Position numbers and translations under genes: made by a program. 36,768 nucleotides of DNA. Source: Actinomycetota bacterium. GTDB lineage: Bacteria; Actinomycetota; Actinomycetes; S36-B12; UBA5976. Location: the NCBI GenBank assembly GCA_009918005.1, contig RGDC01000004.1, positions 1 through 36,768 of the forward strand. The letters are read 5' to 3'. Shown one piece after another: positions 1-6,636 of this stretch (positions are counted from its first letter, which is position 1; each line of letters opens with the position of its first letter). The notes below the pieces were generated by a model. That model made no database searches and was not told the DNA's origin. It saw only the letters and a list, made by a program, of their open reading frames with translations.

Positions 1-1209
1 GCTCTGCACGGTATGAAAAAGGGAATCAAGGACTTTGTTGCACCGCAAGGATTATTTGAAGATCTTGGATTGAAATACATCGGTCCCATTGATGGGCACA
101 AAATTGCTGACATGGAATTTGCTTTCCAGCGAGCTCGAGATTTTGGTGGACCGGTAATCGTCCATGTCATAACCGAAAAAGGTCATGGCTACAAGCCGGC
201 TGAGACTGATGAAGCCGATCGCTTCCATGCAGTAGGTGTAGTCGATCCTGATACTGGTAAGCCGCTTACAAAAGCAGTAAAGTCTTGGACTTCCGTTTTC
301 TCACAAGAGCTTGTGGCCATTGGTGGCGAGCGCCAAGATGTCGTAGCAATCACGGCGGCAATGCTTGGACCAACTGGACTTGATTCTTTTGCTGATGTGT
401 TCCCAGAACGAACATTTGATGTTGGAATTGCCGAGCAACATGCCGTAACAAGCGCAGTAGGTATGGCACATGCCGGATTACATCCTGTGATTGCGATTTA
501 TGCCACCTTCTTGAATCGTGCTATTGACCAAGTGATTATGGATGCTGCACTACATGGCGCTGGTGTCACATTCGCACTCGATCGCTCTGGTATTACCGGG
601 GATGATGGTGCAAGTCATAACGGCATGTGGGACATGGCGCTATTACGGGTAGTTCCAGGTCTTGAATTGTTTGCTCCTCGTGATGGAGCCCGCTTAGTTG
701 CTGCGTTGCGCAATTGTGTGGATAAGTCTGATCACCCGACAGTGATTAGATTTTCGAAAGGTGCAATTCCAGATGATATTCCTGCAGTTCAGTCACTTGG
801 CTTTGCGGATTTATTAATTTCAACGCAAAACCCAGACGTAACCATAGTTTCAATTGGTGGAATGGCCAGCCAAGCTCTGGTTGCAGCCAAAACTCTGCAA
901 GAGCGCGGATTCGCAGTTGAAGTTATTGATCCGATTCAGGTTTTACCAGTAGCGCCAGGTCTGATTGAGTACTTAGCTCAGCGCGAATTTATTGTCACCA
1001 TAGAAGATGGCCTAGTTGACGGTGGAATAGGTGAAGCCATCGGCAGCGCACTTCGCGCAGCTAAGGCAGTCACCAGCGTTACTTCACTTGGTATCCCAAA
1101 GCAGTTCTTAAATCATGCTTCTCGAAAATCAATCTTGCATAAATTGCATCTTGATGCGCAGGGGATAGCCGAAACTATTGAGCAGGGTCTAAAGACGGCA
1201 GTTCGCTAG
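1..1209 (+). CDS. dxs: 1-deoxy-D-xylulose-5-phosphate synthase, C-terminal part
   Basis: Cytosolic thiamine-diphosphate enzyme that condenses pyruvate and glyceraldehyde 3-phosphate to DXP, the first step of the MEP isoprenoid pathway. The reading frame is open from base 1, so the gene starts upstream of the window; the ATG at 13 is internal. About 402 codons are visible. The stretch YIGPIDGH near the left end is a DXS signature. The pyrimidine-binding region follows, with the activating glutamate in VGIAEQHA, then GITGDDGASHNGMWD and FAPRDG, and last a transketolase C-terminal domain ending ...GLKTAVR. The last 35 bases overlap the 3' end of the convergent rnd gene, and the stop codon lies in the loop of a palindrome. 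A dxs/rnd/DUF3000 neighbourhood is typical of Actinobacteria (M. tuberculosis Rv2682c-Rv2680). Identity is secure; only the N-terminal part is missing. Confidence 0.97.
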   Translation, partial: ALHGMKKGIKDFVAPQGLFEDLGLKYIGPIDGHKIADMEFAFQRARDFGGPVIVHVITEKGHGYKPAETDEADRFHAVGVVDPDTGKPLTKAVKSWTSVFSQELVAIGGERQDVVAITAAMLGPTGLDSFADVFPERTFDVGIAEQHAVTSAVGMAHAGLHPVIAIYATFLNRAIDQVIMDAALHGAGVTFALDRSGITGDDGASHNGMWDMALLRVVPGLELFAPRDGARLVAALRNCVDKSDHPTVIRFSKGAIPDDIPAVQSLGFADLLISTQNPDVTIVSIGGMASQALVAAKTLQERGFAVEVIDPIQVLPVAPGLIEYLAQREFIVTIEDGLVDGGIGEAIGSALRAAKAVTSVTSLGIPKQFLNHASRKSILHKLHLDAQGIAETIEQGLKTAVR

Positions 1210-2476
1210 CTGCCGTCTTTGGCATTTCCCAAATCGCACTCGCTAAAACTGGTCCAACAATTTCAATCTGCCATGGGCGAGCGTTGTATTTTGCTAGAAC
1301 TTGCTGAAGTTCGGCGGGCGTTTCGGGTGGCGTCCACAAAATCCGGCGAATAGTTTCGGGCGTCATCAAGTTTTCAACTGGGAGCTCAAGTTTTTCCGCA
1401 ACCAGGGAAAGTTGCGAGCGGGCAAATTCCAGTCGGCGCCAAGCTTGAGGATTTCGCACTTCCCAGTTTCTCGGTGCTGGCGGTCCAGTAACTGGCAACT
1501 TTAAAGCGGGCAATTCTTCGTCTGGCAATTTATGTGCCCGCAGCGTTGCCGAGATCCAGGTATCAGAATGGCGTTTAACATTACGAAGATGCATAAATGA
1601 CAGTGTCTTTAACTCAGATTCCTTAGTTAATCCTGAGTTTGCCAAGGTCACAATATGTGAATCTGACAAAATCCGACCAGCAGCTATGTCTTGCTCACGC
1701 GCAACGGCATCACGGGCATACCAAACTTCGCGGATTACTGCTAGCGCTCTCGGTTTGCGAATAACGTGCATTCCAGAGGTACGCCGCCATGGATCTATCC
1801 GTTCAATCGGACCAGTTGTCCGCTTCACGTGATCAAACTCTTGAATCGCCCATTCATACTTACCTGCCGACTGTAATTGCGCTTCTAGCTCTTCCCACAA
1901 TTCAATTAAGAACTCAACATCGAGAGCAGCGTAGTTCAGCCAAGACTCTGGAAGTGGGCGAGTGGACCAATCAGCTGCGCTATGTTCTTTGGCGAGTGAA
2001 AAACCAAGTTGAGTTTCGATCAACGGTCCTAGCCCCACGCGAGGCAGACCTAAGAGACGACCAGCAAGTTCGGTATCAAATACATTGGCGGTTGGTACCA
2101 ACCCAACTTCAGCCAAGCAAACTAAATCTTGTGAAGCTGCATGCAAAATCCAGTCAACACCAATTAGGGCGTCTTGCAATGAAGCCAAATTCGGAAACAA
2201 AGTTGGATCTATGAGGTGTGAGCCGGATCCCTTGCGGCGTAACTGAATCAAGTAAGCACGCTGACTGTATTTGAATCCCGAAGCGCGTTCCGCATCTAAT
2301 GCCACTGGCCCGGTTCCGCGAGCAACTGCAGACACCAAGTCGACTAGTTGTTCTGGAGTAGAAACAATTGGTGGCAAACCGTCACGAGGTTCCGTTACTG
2401 GAATGCTTTCGATTTCGACGACTTCAGGGCTGGGCTGCTCCGTCACCACAAGGGGTGAATCAATATGTTCTGACAT
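1175..2476 (-). CDS. rnd: Ribonuclease D family 3'-5' exonuclease with HRDC domain
   Basis: 433-aa protein with a DEDDy exonuclease fold that trims RNA 3' ends (tRNA maturation in the E. coli family member). Visible catalytic residues: Asp61 and Glu63 in VALDAERA (ExoI), Asp117 in HAASQDL (ExoII), and Tyr182 with Asp186 in NYAALDVEFL (ExoIII). An HRDC-type nucleic-acid-binding region follows at roughly 225-300, and a C-terminal extension ends in the overlap with dxs. The first 40 or so residues are acidic and proline-rich, without a clear domain. It starts 9 bases after the DUF3000 stop, so the two are probably cotranscribed. This matches M. tuberculosis Rv2680-Rv2681. Whether it is a true RNase D or a broader DEDDy/HRDC nuclease cannot be told from sequence. 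Confidence 0.93.
   Translation of the reverse strand: MSEHIDSPLVVTEQPSPEVVEIESIPVTEPRDGLPPIVSTPEQLVDLVSAVARGTGPVALDAERASGFKYSQRAYLIQLRRKGSGSHLIDPTLFPNLASLQDALIGVDWILHAASQDLVCLAEVGLVPTANVFDTELAGRLLGLPRVGLGPLIETQLGFSLAKEHSAADWSTRPLPESWLNYAALDVEFLIELWEELEAQLQSAGKYEWAIQEFDHVKRTTGPIERIDPWRRTSGMHVIRKPRALAVIREVWYARDAVAREQDIAAGRILSDSHIVTLANSGLTKESELKTLSFMHLRNVKRHSDTWISATLRAHKLPDEELPALKLPVTGPPAPRNWEVRNPQAWRRLEFARSQLSLVAEKLELPVENLMTPETIRRILWTPPETPAELQQVLAKYNARPWQIEIVGPVLASAIWEMPKTAASELPSLDPAQ
1191..1220. terminator. Bidirectional palindromic terminator inside overlapping gene ends
   Basis: AAAGACGGCAG and CTGCCGTCTTT form an exact 11-bp inverted repeat around an 8-base loop that holds the dxs stop codon. 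Each strand reads A-rich arm, GC core, T-rich arm, as for a two-way intrinsic terminator. The arms are coding in both genes, so the same palindrome yields Lys-Thr-Ala near both C-termini. Termination itself is inferred. Confidence 0.75.
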
Positions 2477-2485
2477 AAATTATTG

Positions 2486-3061
2486 TTAGCGCTTTCGAGA
2501 AAGTGCAGTAACACCTTCCGGAAGCGGAGTTAATCCGGAACACTTTTCGACAAGTGCCAGCCAAGCCTGCATGTGCTTTGAGAGATCTTCAGAATCAGGA
2601 GACCAAGAAGCTCTAATTTCTAAATCGGTTTCAGTAGATCTATCTTCTAGGCCGGCAAATGATCGGGAAACGGTTCGAGTAACTGTTCCGGATGAGTTAT
2701 GGAAAAGTGCACCAGCGTCAGTTAATGCATCAGTTAGCCAAGACCAAGCTACTTCGTCAAATAGGTCATCAGTTACCACATCAGATTCCATGGGAGCTCG
2801 CACAAATGAAACGACGCGAAATGTGCCATCCCAAGTGTCCTGTCCTTCCGGATCATGTAAAACGATAAACCGTCCAACGGCTAACTCTTCATCGTCTGAA
2901 TCGACTGCCTCAACTGCAAGCGCAATACTGTGCGGAGCTAGGCGCTGGGGAGCTGGAACTTCCTCGAGTGTGAACTCTGTACGCAGAGTTGGATTCTGCA
3001 AACTGTCTAATGCAATCTGCCAAACGTCCACGTTTGAAGCACCCACCTTAGAAGAATTCAT
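2486..3061 (-). CDS. DUF3000 family protein
   Basis: 191-aa protein of the actinobacterial DUF3000 family, function unknown. Recognisable family stretches are LEEVPAPQRLAPHSIAL near residue 32, VGRFIVLHDPEGQDTWDGTF in the middle, WSWLTDAL, the SGTVTRTVSRSFAGL segment, and a C-terminal LTPLPEGVTAL. Length is normal for the family, with no signal peptide or membrane segment. It is the first gene of a two-gene unit with rnd, the usual partner in Actinobacteria, which hints at a link to RNA metabolism (inference only). The region before the start is AT-rich (3062-3081) with TACGCT about eight bases ahead of the ATG on the minus strand and no clear Shine-Dalgarno sequence. It may therefore be leaderless. 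Confidence 0.9.
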   Translation of the reverse strand: MNSSKVGASNVDVWQIALDSLQNPTLRTEFTLEEVPAPQRLAPHSIALAVEAVDSDDEELAVGRFIVLHDPEGQDTWDGTFRVVSFVRAPMESDVVTDDLFDEVAWSWLTDALTDAGALFHNSSGTVTRTVSRSFAGLEDRSTETDLEIRASWSPDSEDLSKHMQAWLALVEKCSGLTPLPEGVTALSRKR

Positions 3062-3115
3062 TATTTATAAGCGTATAAACAATGTTCTAGTTGTGGGCAC
3101 AGGCGCGCGGTCAGT

Positions 3116-3121
3116 TAGGCT
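3116..3121 (+). promoter_or_regulatory. -10 element of EamA gene, predicted leaderless
   Basis: TAGGCT fits the actinobacterial TAnnnT -10 motif and lies exactly six bases before the ATG at 3128. Transcription would start at or beside the start codon. No Shine-Dalgarno sequence is present; the -35 is not obvious. Confidence 0.55.
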
Positions 3122-3127
3122 AGCGGG

Positions 3128-3955
3128 ATGCCTATCATTCTCGCCTTGCTTTCAAGTTTGATTTGGGGCTTGGCCGATTTCCTTGGCGGAACCCTGAGCA
3201 AAAAGCGAAAAGCTATTGCGGTCATCGGAGGCTCGCAATCATTTGGATTGCTATTCGCGATTATTTTGGCGTTGGTATTTGGCTTATGGACCTGGGATTC
3301 AACCGTATGGATTAACGGAGCTATTGCTGGAGCGATGGGTTTACTTGGGCTGGTGGGATTTTATACCGCCCTTGCCACCGGGCAAATGGGGATCGTGGCA
3401 CCAATTTCGTCCCTTAGTGCCGTAGTGCCAGTAATCATCGGGTTAGTTCAGGGTGAGCGGCCAGGTACATTGCAAGTTTCGGGAATTGTCATTGCCTTGA
3501 TTGGTGTGATTCTAGCTAGTGGACCAGAGCTAAATGGCAAAGTGGATCCGCGTCCTGTTTTCCTGGCACTGTTTGCCGCTCTGACTTTTGGTTTCTGTGT
3601 TTACTTCATGGCTAAGGGTGGCCAGATCAATCCCACTATGACAATTGCTGCTATGCGCGCAACACAGGTTGGCGTTGTCCTGATTCTGGCACTGGTTTTT
3701 AGGTCATTAGGGGGACTAATTAAGAACGACATTCCGCTTTTGGCCACGATAGGTGCAACGGATGCGGGTGCAAATATCCTCTTCGCTTTTGCCGCTTCAC
3801 TTGGGTTGCTGTCGGTGGTTGCGGTACTTGGATCGCTGTATCCGATTGTGACTGTTTTGTTGGCATGGTGGATACATAAAGAGCGATTGATTCCAATTCA
3901 GTATCTTGGCATCGTAGTGACGTTTAGTGGCGTAGCCCTAATTGCGATGGGATAA
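3128..3955 (+). CDS. EamA/DMT-family transporter
   Basis: 275-aa integral membrane protein with about ten hydrophobic segments arranged as two EamA repeats (roughly 1-133 and 145-274), the layout of the drug/metabolite transporter superfamily. The first helix, ILALLSSLIWGLADFLGG, and the loop GQMGIVAPISSLSAVVPVII in the first repeat are typical. The second repeat ends in ...GIVVTFSGVALIAMG. The substrate cannot be read from sequence; relatives export amino acids, metabolites or drugs. The gene is monocistronic and ends base-to-base against the convergent msrB stop, with no spacer and no hairpin. In M. tuberculosis the haem genes hemE, hemY and hemQ lie between the DUF3000 and msrB counterparts; here this transporter occupies that interval. 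Confidence 0.88.
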   Translation: MPIILALLSSLIWGLADFLGGTLSKKRKAIAVIGGSQSFGLLFAIILALVFGLWTWDSTVWINGAIAGAMGLLGLVGFYTALATGQMGIVAPISSLSAVVPVIIGLVQGERPGTLQVSGIVIALIGVILASGPELNGKVDPRPVFLALFAALTFGFCVYFMAKGGQINPTMTIAAMRATQVGVVLILALVFRSLGGLIKNDIPLLATIGATDAGANILFAFAASLGLLSVVAVLGSLYPIVTVLLAWWIHKERLIPIQYLGIVVTFSGVALIAMG

Positions 3956-4363
3956 CTAGGTTTCGTCGGCAATCAAGGTCATTGAGATCGAATTGATGCA
4001 GTATCGAAGATCAGTAGGAGTTTTGTAGCCTTCACCTTCAAATACGTGTCCTAAATGTGAATCACATGCTGCACATCGAATCTCAGTGCGAACCATTCCG
4101 TGGGACATGTCTTTGATTTCGGTGACCGTCTCGGCGGCTAAAGGTGTAAAGAATGAAGGCCAGCCACAGCCGCTGTGGAACTTTGCATCGCTTCGGAAAA
4201 GTTCTGCACCACAGGCTCGGCATGCATAAATGCCGTTGGTTTCGGTATCTGTGTATTCCCCAACGAACGGAGCTTCGGTTCCGGCTTCGCGCAAAACCCG
4301 ATACTCCTCAGGACTTAATTCTGCTCGCCATTGATCGTCAGACTTGATAACTTTTTCACTCAT
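3956..4363 (-). CDS. msrB: Peptide-methionine (R)-S-oxide reductase MsrB
   Basis: 135-aa cytosolic repair enzyme that reduces methionine-R-sulfoxide in proteins with thioredoxin. All hallmarks are present: zinc cysteines Cys48/Cys51 (CRAC) and Cys97/Cys100 (CAAC), the SGCGWPSF stretch with a likely resolving Cys66, the SHLGHVFEGEG motif, and catalytic Cys122 in RYCINS. Full length for a stand-alone MsrB. It lies downstream of the RibD-like gene on the same strand but has its own -10 element directly before the ATG. The stop abuts the stop of the convergent EamA gene. The pairing of msrB with a RibD-like reductase recalls M. tuberculosis Rv2674 and Rv2671. Confidence 0.97.
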   Translation of the reverse strand: MSEKVIKSDDQWRAELSPEEYRVLREAGTEAPFVGEYTDTETNGIYACRACGAELFRSDAKFHSGCGWPSFFTPLAAETVTEIKDMSHGMVRTEIRCAACDSHLGHVFEGEGYKTPTDLRYCINSISMTLIADET

Positions 4364-4369
4364 ACCTCA

Positions 4370-4375
4370 AGGCTA
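4370..4375 (-). promoter_or_regulatory. -10 element of msrB, predicted leaderless
   Basis: On the minus strand TAGCCT lies exactly six bases before the msrB ATG, the same geometry as for EamA and pabB. The TGAGGT between is too close to the ATG to act as a ribosome binding site. Confidence 0.55.
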
Positions 4376-4421
4376 GAGCAATCGTGTTAGTGGTGCGAGT
4401 GCAGATCCTGTCACAAGATCC

Positions 4422-5111
4422 TCAGCGACGTAGCAACCGTTTGAATTCAAAATCTCCTGAGATTGCGGCACCAGCTTCTTCCCACGCTTTTGCACTAGGC
4501 AAAGCGTCCGGCCAAAGGGGAATGCCACCAACAGTGATGGGCGAGATCGCTAAATCATATTCATCAACAACTTGTGCTTTAAGAAGCTGCGACAGCAAAC
4601 TTGGGCCGCCCTCGCATGTGATCTTAAGGAGATTCAGACGATTAAGAGTAGAAATCAGAGTCTTAGCAAAATCTTGATCATTTTTCACGGAAACAACATC
4701 GGCCGAATCGAGCAGATTTTGCGTGGGAAGGTTATCGCCAGCATTAATAATCAATGTGCGATGTGCTCCGCCGTTGAAAAGATTTGATGTGAGATCAAAA
4801 TCTAAGCTGGCGCTAACAACCACAAGGCGAGGAACCGGTCTATCTAGAAACTCGAATTCAACTCGTTGCTTAGGTTGACGATAGTTTTCGCTGCGTGCGG
4901 TGTTAGCGCCGACGAGAACCGCATCTGAAAGTGCGCGCAATATCAACAGCAACTTTAAGTCGCTTGGACCTGTTAGATCACGAGAAGAATCACTAGGGCC
5001 AACAAAATGTCGATCTTGCGAAACGATCATGTTTGCCCGAACCCAAGCGGCTTCATTGGATTCATAATGAGCGGCGATTTCAGGAAGTAGGGCAGATTCA
5101 AGGTCTAACAT
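4422..5111 (-). CDS. RibD C-terminal-domain reductase (pyrimidine/dihydrofolate reductase-like)
   Basis: 229-aa NADPH-dependent reductase of the RibD_C/DHFR-like fold without the N-terminal deaminase domain of a bifunctional RibD. Supporting stretches are WVRANMIVSQD (substrate-binding strand), LRALSDAVLVGANTARSENY (nucleotide-binding region), and CEGGPSLLSQLL with VDEYDLAISPITVGG near the C-terminus. In riboflavin synthesis such enzymes reduce the deaminated pyrimidine intermediate. The mycobacterial counterpart Rv2671 has been reported to have dihydrofolate reductase activity, so the physiological substrate is open. I chose ATG 5111 because AGGA sits six bases upstream; an adjacent TTG at 5114 is possible. 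It lies 28 bases downstream of tRNA-Val on the same strand, so read-through from the tRNA promoter is conceivable. Confidence 0.85.
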   Translation of the reverse strand: MLDLESALLPEIAAHYESNEAAWVRANMIVSQDRHFVGPSDSSRDLTGPSDLKLLLILRALSDAVLVGANTARSENYRQPKQRVEFEFLDRPVPRLVVVSASLDFDLTSNLFNGGAHRTLIINAGDNLPTQNLLDSADVVSVKNDQDFAKTLISTLNRLNLLKITCEGGPSLLSQLLKAQVVDEYDLAISPITVGGIPLWPDALPSAKAWEEAGAAISGDFEFKRLLRR

Positions 5112-5139
5112 CAAATTTCCTGACGCTTAAGAATGGAGA

Positions 5140-5216
5140 TGGTGGTCGATACAGGACTTGAACCTGTGACCTCTTCCATGTCAAGGAAGCGCGCTAGCCA
5201 ACTGCGCCAATCGACC
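5140..5216 (-). tRNA. tRNA-Val (anticodon GAC)
   Basis: The minus strand folds as a cloverleaf. Acceptor GGTCGAT pairs with ATCGACC, the anticodon stem CTTCC/GGAAG encloses loop TTGACAT with anticodon GAC, and the T-arm carries GGTTCAAGTCC. Discriminator A at 5143 is followed by an encoded CCA (5142-5140). It is the last gene of the three-tRNA cluster. Confidence 0.95.
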
Positions 5217-5264
5217 GTTGTAAAACGGATGTTTAGTTATTCACTTGCCGGTTATTCACTTGTG

Positions 5265-5335
5265 AGGTGGAGACGGGATTTGAACCCGTGTACAGGGATT
5301 TGCAGTCCCTTGCCTCGCCTCTCGGCCACTCCACC
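5265..5335 (-). tRNA. tRNA-Cys (anticodon GCA)
   Basis: 71-nt cloverleaf on the minus strand. Acceptor GGTGGAG pairs with CTCCACC, anticodon stem AGGGA/TCCCT encloses loop CTGCAAA with anticodon GCA, and the T-arm carries GGTTCAAATCCC. The discriminator is U, as expected for tRNA-Cys. CCA is not encoded. It is the middle gene of the cluster. Confidence 0.96.
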
Positions 5336-5361
5336 GGGGTCGCCCAATGTGAGCTCTTCCG

Positions 5362-5433
5362 AGCGGATGACGGGATTCGAACCCGCGACCCTCACCTTGG
5401 CAAGGTGATGCTCTACCACTGAGCCACATCCGC
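5362..5433 (-). tRNA. tRNA-Gly (anticodon GCC)
   Basis: 72-nt cloverleaf on the minus strand. Acceptor GCGGATG pairs with CATCCGC, anticodon stem TCACC/GGTGA encloses loop TTGCCAA with anticodon GCC, and the T-arm carries GGTTCGAATCCC. The discriminator is U and CCA is not encoded. It is the first gene of the Gly-Cys-Val cluster, directly behind the shared promoter. Confidence 0.96.
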
Positions 5434-5436
5434 GTA

Positions 5437-5449
5437 CAGGCTAAGCCTG
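5437..5449. repeat. Short perfect inverted repeat upstream of tRNA-Gly
   Basis: CAGGCTAAGCCTG has 6-bp arms around one base, between the predicted tRNA promoter and the tRNA-Gly 5' end. It would lie in the tRNA leader. It could be a processing hairpin or chance. Confidence 0.4.
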
Positions 5450-5457
5450 ACCCCGTT

Positions 5458-5486
5458 ACCTTAGCCCAATTACGGCATGGGTTCAA
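5458..5486 (-). promoter_or_regulatory. Promoter of the Gly-Cys-Val tRNA cluster
   Basis: On the minus strand TTGAAC (5481-5486) and TAAGGT (5458-5463) are separated by exactly 17 bases, the standard sigma-A layout. The predicted start near 5451 leaves a leader of roughly 18 bases before tRNA-Gly. It is divergent to the pabB promoter. Confidence 0.65.
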
Positions 5487-5506
5487 AGTCAGGCGATGAA
5501 GGTTCG

Positions 5507-5512
5507 TAAGGT
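5507..5512 (+). promoter_or_regulatory. -10 element of pabB, predicted leaderless
   Basis: TAAGGT lies exactly six bases before the pabB ATG at 5519. The GGAGGT between them ends right at the ATG, too close for normal Shine-Dalgarno spacing, which favours a leaderless transcript. Confidence 0.5.
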
Positions 5513-5518
5513 GGAGGT

Positions 5519-6622
5519 ATGAAACAAGGCTTGCCAGTTGCAATTTTTGGCAACTCTATGGCTACAAACTTCGTTGAAGCCACATCTGATGTGAGCAAGT
5601 TGGACGACGAAGGGTGGTGGGCAGTAACTCATACTTTTGAGGGAGATTTTCAGGCATTCCGGTTTAGCGACCTGCAGCCGCTCAATTTAGAAAAGTTAGC
5701 AGCACTTGGGCACGATCTAAAACACGAAGCAATAGCAACTCATTCGTGGACATCGTCGATGACGAGGACTGAGTACGTTAATGCCGTAGATACCATTAGG
5801 CAAGACATTGCCAGAGGCTGGGTTTATCAAGCGAATCTATGTCGAGTGCTTACTACCCATCTGACCTCTGACTTAAATGTTGTAGCACTTTGGAGCTTAC
5901 TTTCACAACATAATCCTGCACCATACTTGAGTGCACTTCAGATTCCGGCTTCACTTTCTGGACTTGCCGAAGATGTGCGGGTTGTGAGTGCCTCACCAGA
6001 ATTGTTTCTGTCTCGCAAAAAGCAAACGCTTCGATCGAGTCCGATCAAGGGCACGGCTAAAGTGGCGAATGACTTACTGGAAAAAGATCAGTCGGAAAAC
6101 ATAATGATTGTTGATTTAGTCAGGAACGATCTCGGTCAAGTTTGTGAGTCTGGCTCAGTAAACGTTGTTGACCTGCTACGTCTGGAACAACATCCTGGAC
6201 TGGTTCACCTAGTTTCTGATGTCGAAGGAACTTTACCTGCAGACACTTCATGGAGCAAAATTTTTTCAGCGTTGCTGCCTCCTGGATCGGTCAGTGGCGC
6301 ACCCAAGAGCAGTGCATTAGAAGTTATTCAGCGACTCGAGAATGGTCCACGCGGAATTTATTGTGGGGGATTTGGTTGGGTAAATTCAGACGACCAAACC
6401 GCAGAACTAGCCGTTGGGATTCGTACATTTTGGCAATCAAGGACTGCGGGGTCCAACATGTTGCACTTTGGAACCGGCGCGGGCATTACGTGGGCGAGCG
6501 ACCCAGTTGGTGAATGGAATGAAACCGAATTGAAGGCTGAACGTCTTCTACAAGTTGCCGCCATGTCAGCGGAAGATTCTGTCGACCCAAATTCCGCTCC
6601 ATACTTTGCAGATCACCAATAG
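5519..6622 (+). CDS. pabB: Aminodeoxychorismate synthase component I (PabB)
   Basis: 367-aa chorismate-binding enzyme that, with a glutamine amidotransferase, makes 4-amino-4-deoxychorismate for folate synthesis. Visible motifs: YQANLCR near 103, SASPELFL near 157, SSPIKGT with Lys177, IVDLVRNDLG, PPGSVSGAPK, RGIYCGGFGW, and a C-terminal TGAGITWASDP. The Lys in PIKGT is characteristic of PabB (the position of the E. coli nucleophile); anthranilate synthases have Ala there, so TrpE is unlikely. It is shorter than E. coli PabB (about 450 aa) because the N-terminal region is reduced. The start cannot lie much further upstream, as the promoter and tRNA cluster intervene. pabC follows directly, but no pabA amidotransferase gene is in the window. 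Confidence 0.93.
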   Translation: MKQGLPVAIFGNSMATNFVEATSDVSKLDDEGWWAVTHTFEGDFQAFRFSDLQPLNLEKLAALGHDLKHEAIATHSWTSSMTRTEYVNAVDTIRQDIARGWVYQANLCRVLTTHLTSDLNVVALWSLLSQHNPAPYLSALQIPASLSGLAEDVRVVSASPELFLSRKKQTLRSSPIKGTAKVANDLLEKDQSENIMIVDLVRNDLGQVCESGSVNVVDLLRLEQHPGLVHLVSDVEGTLPADTSWSKIFSALLPPGSVSGAPKSSALEVIQRLENGPRGIYCGGFGWVNSDDQTAELAVGIRTFWQSRTAGSNMLHFGTGAGITWASDPVGEWNETELKAERLLQVAAMSAEDSVDPNSAPYFADHQ

Positions 6623-6623
6623 G

Positions 6624-6629
6624 TAGGCT
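6624..6629 (+). promoter_or_regulatory. -10 element before pabC, predicted leaderless
   Basis: TAGGCT lies just after the pabB stop and seven bases before the GTG at 6637. No Shine-Dalgarno sequence precedes that GTG, so an internal leaderless promoter is plausible in addition to read-through from pabB. Confidence 0.45.
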
Positions 6630-6636
6630 TGAACCT

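Noticed and set aside
2571-3161. Long open frame of about 196 codons on the plus strand opposite DUF3000
   Set aside because: It is antisense to a recognised family, has Ser/Thr/Arg-rich composition typical of a shadow frame, and has no ribosome binding site.
5434-5443. TAGCCT directly before tRNA-Gly as its -10 element
   Set aside because: Only four bases from the mature tRNA end, so transcription would start inside the tRNA. TAAGGT at 5458-5463 with TTGAAC at 17 bp fits better.
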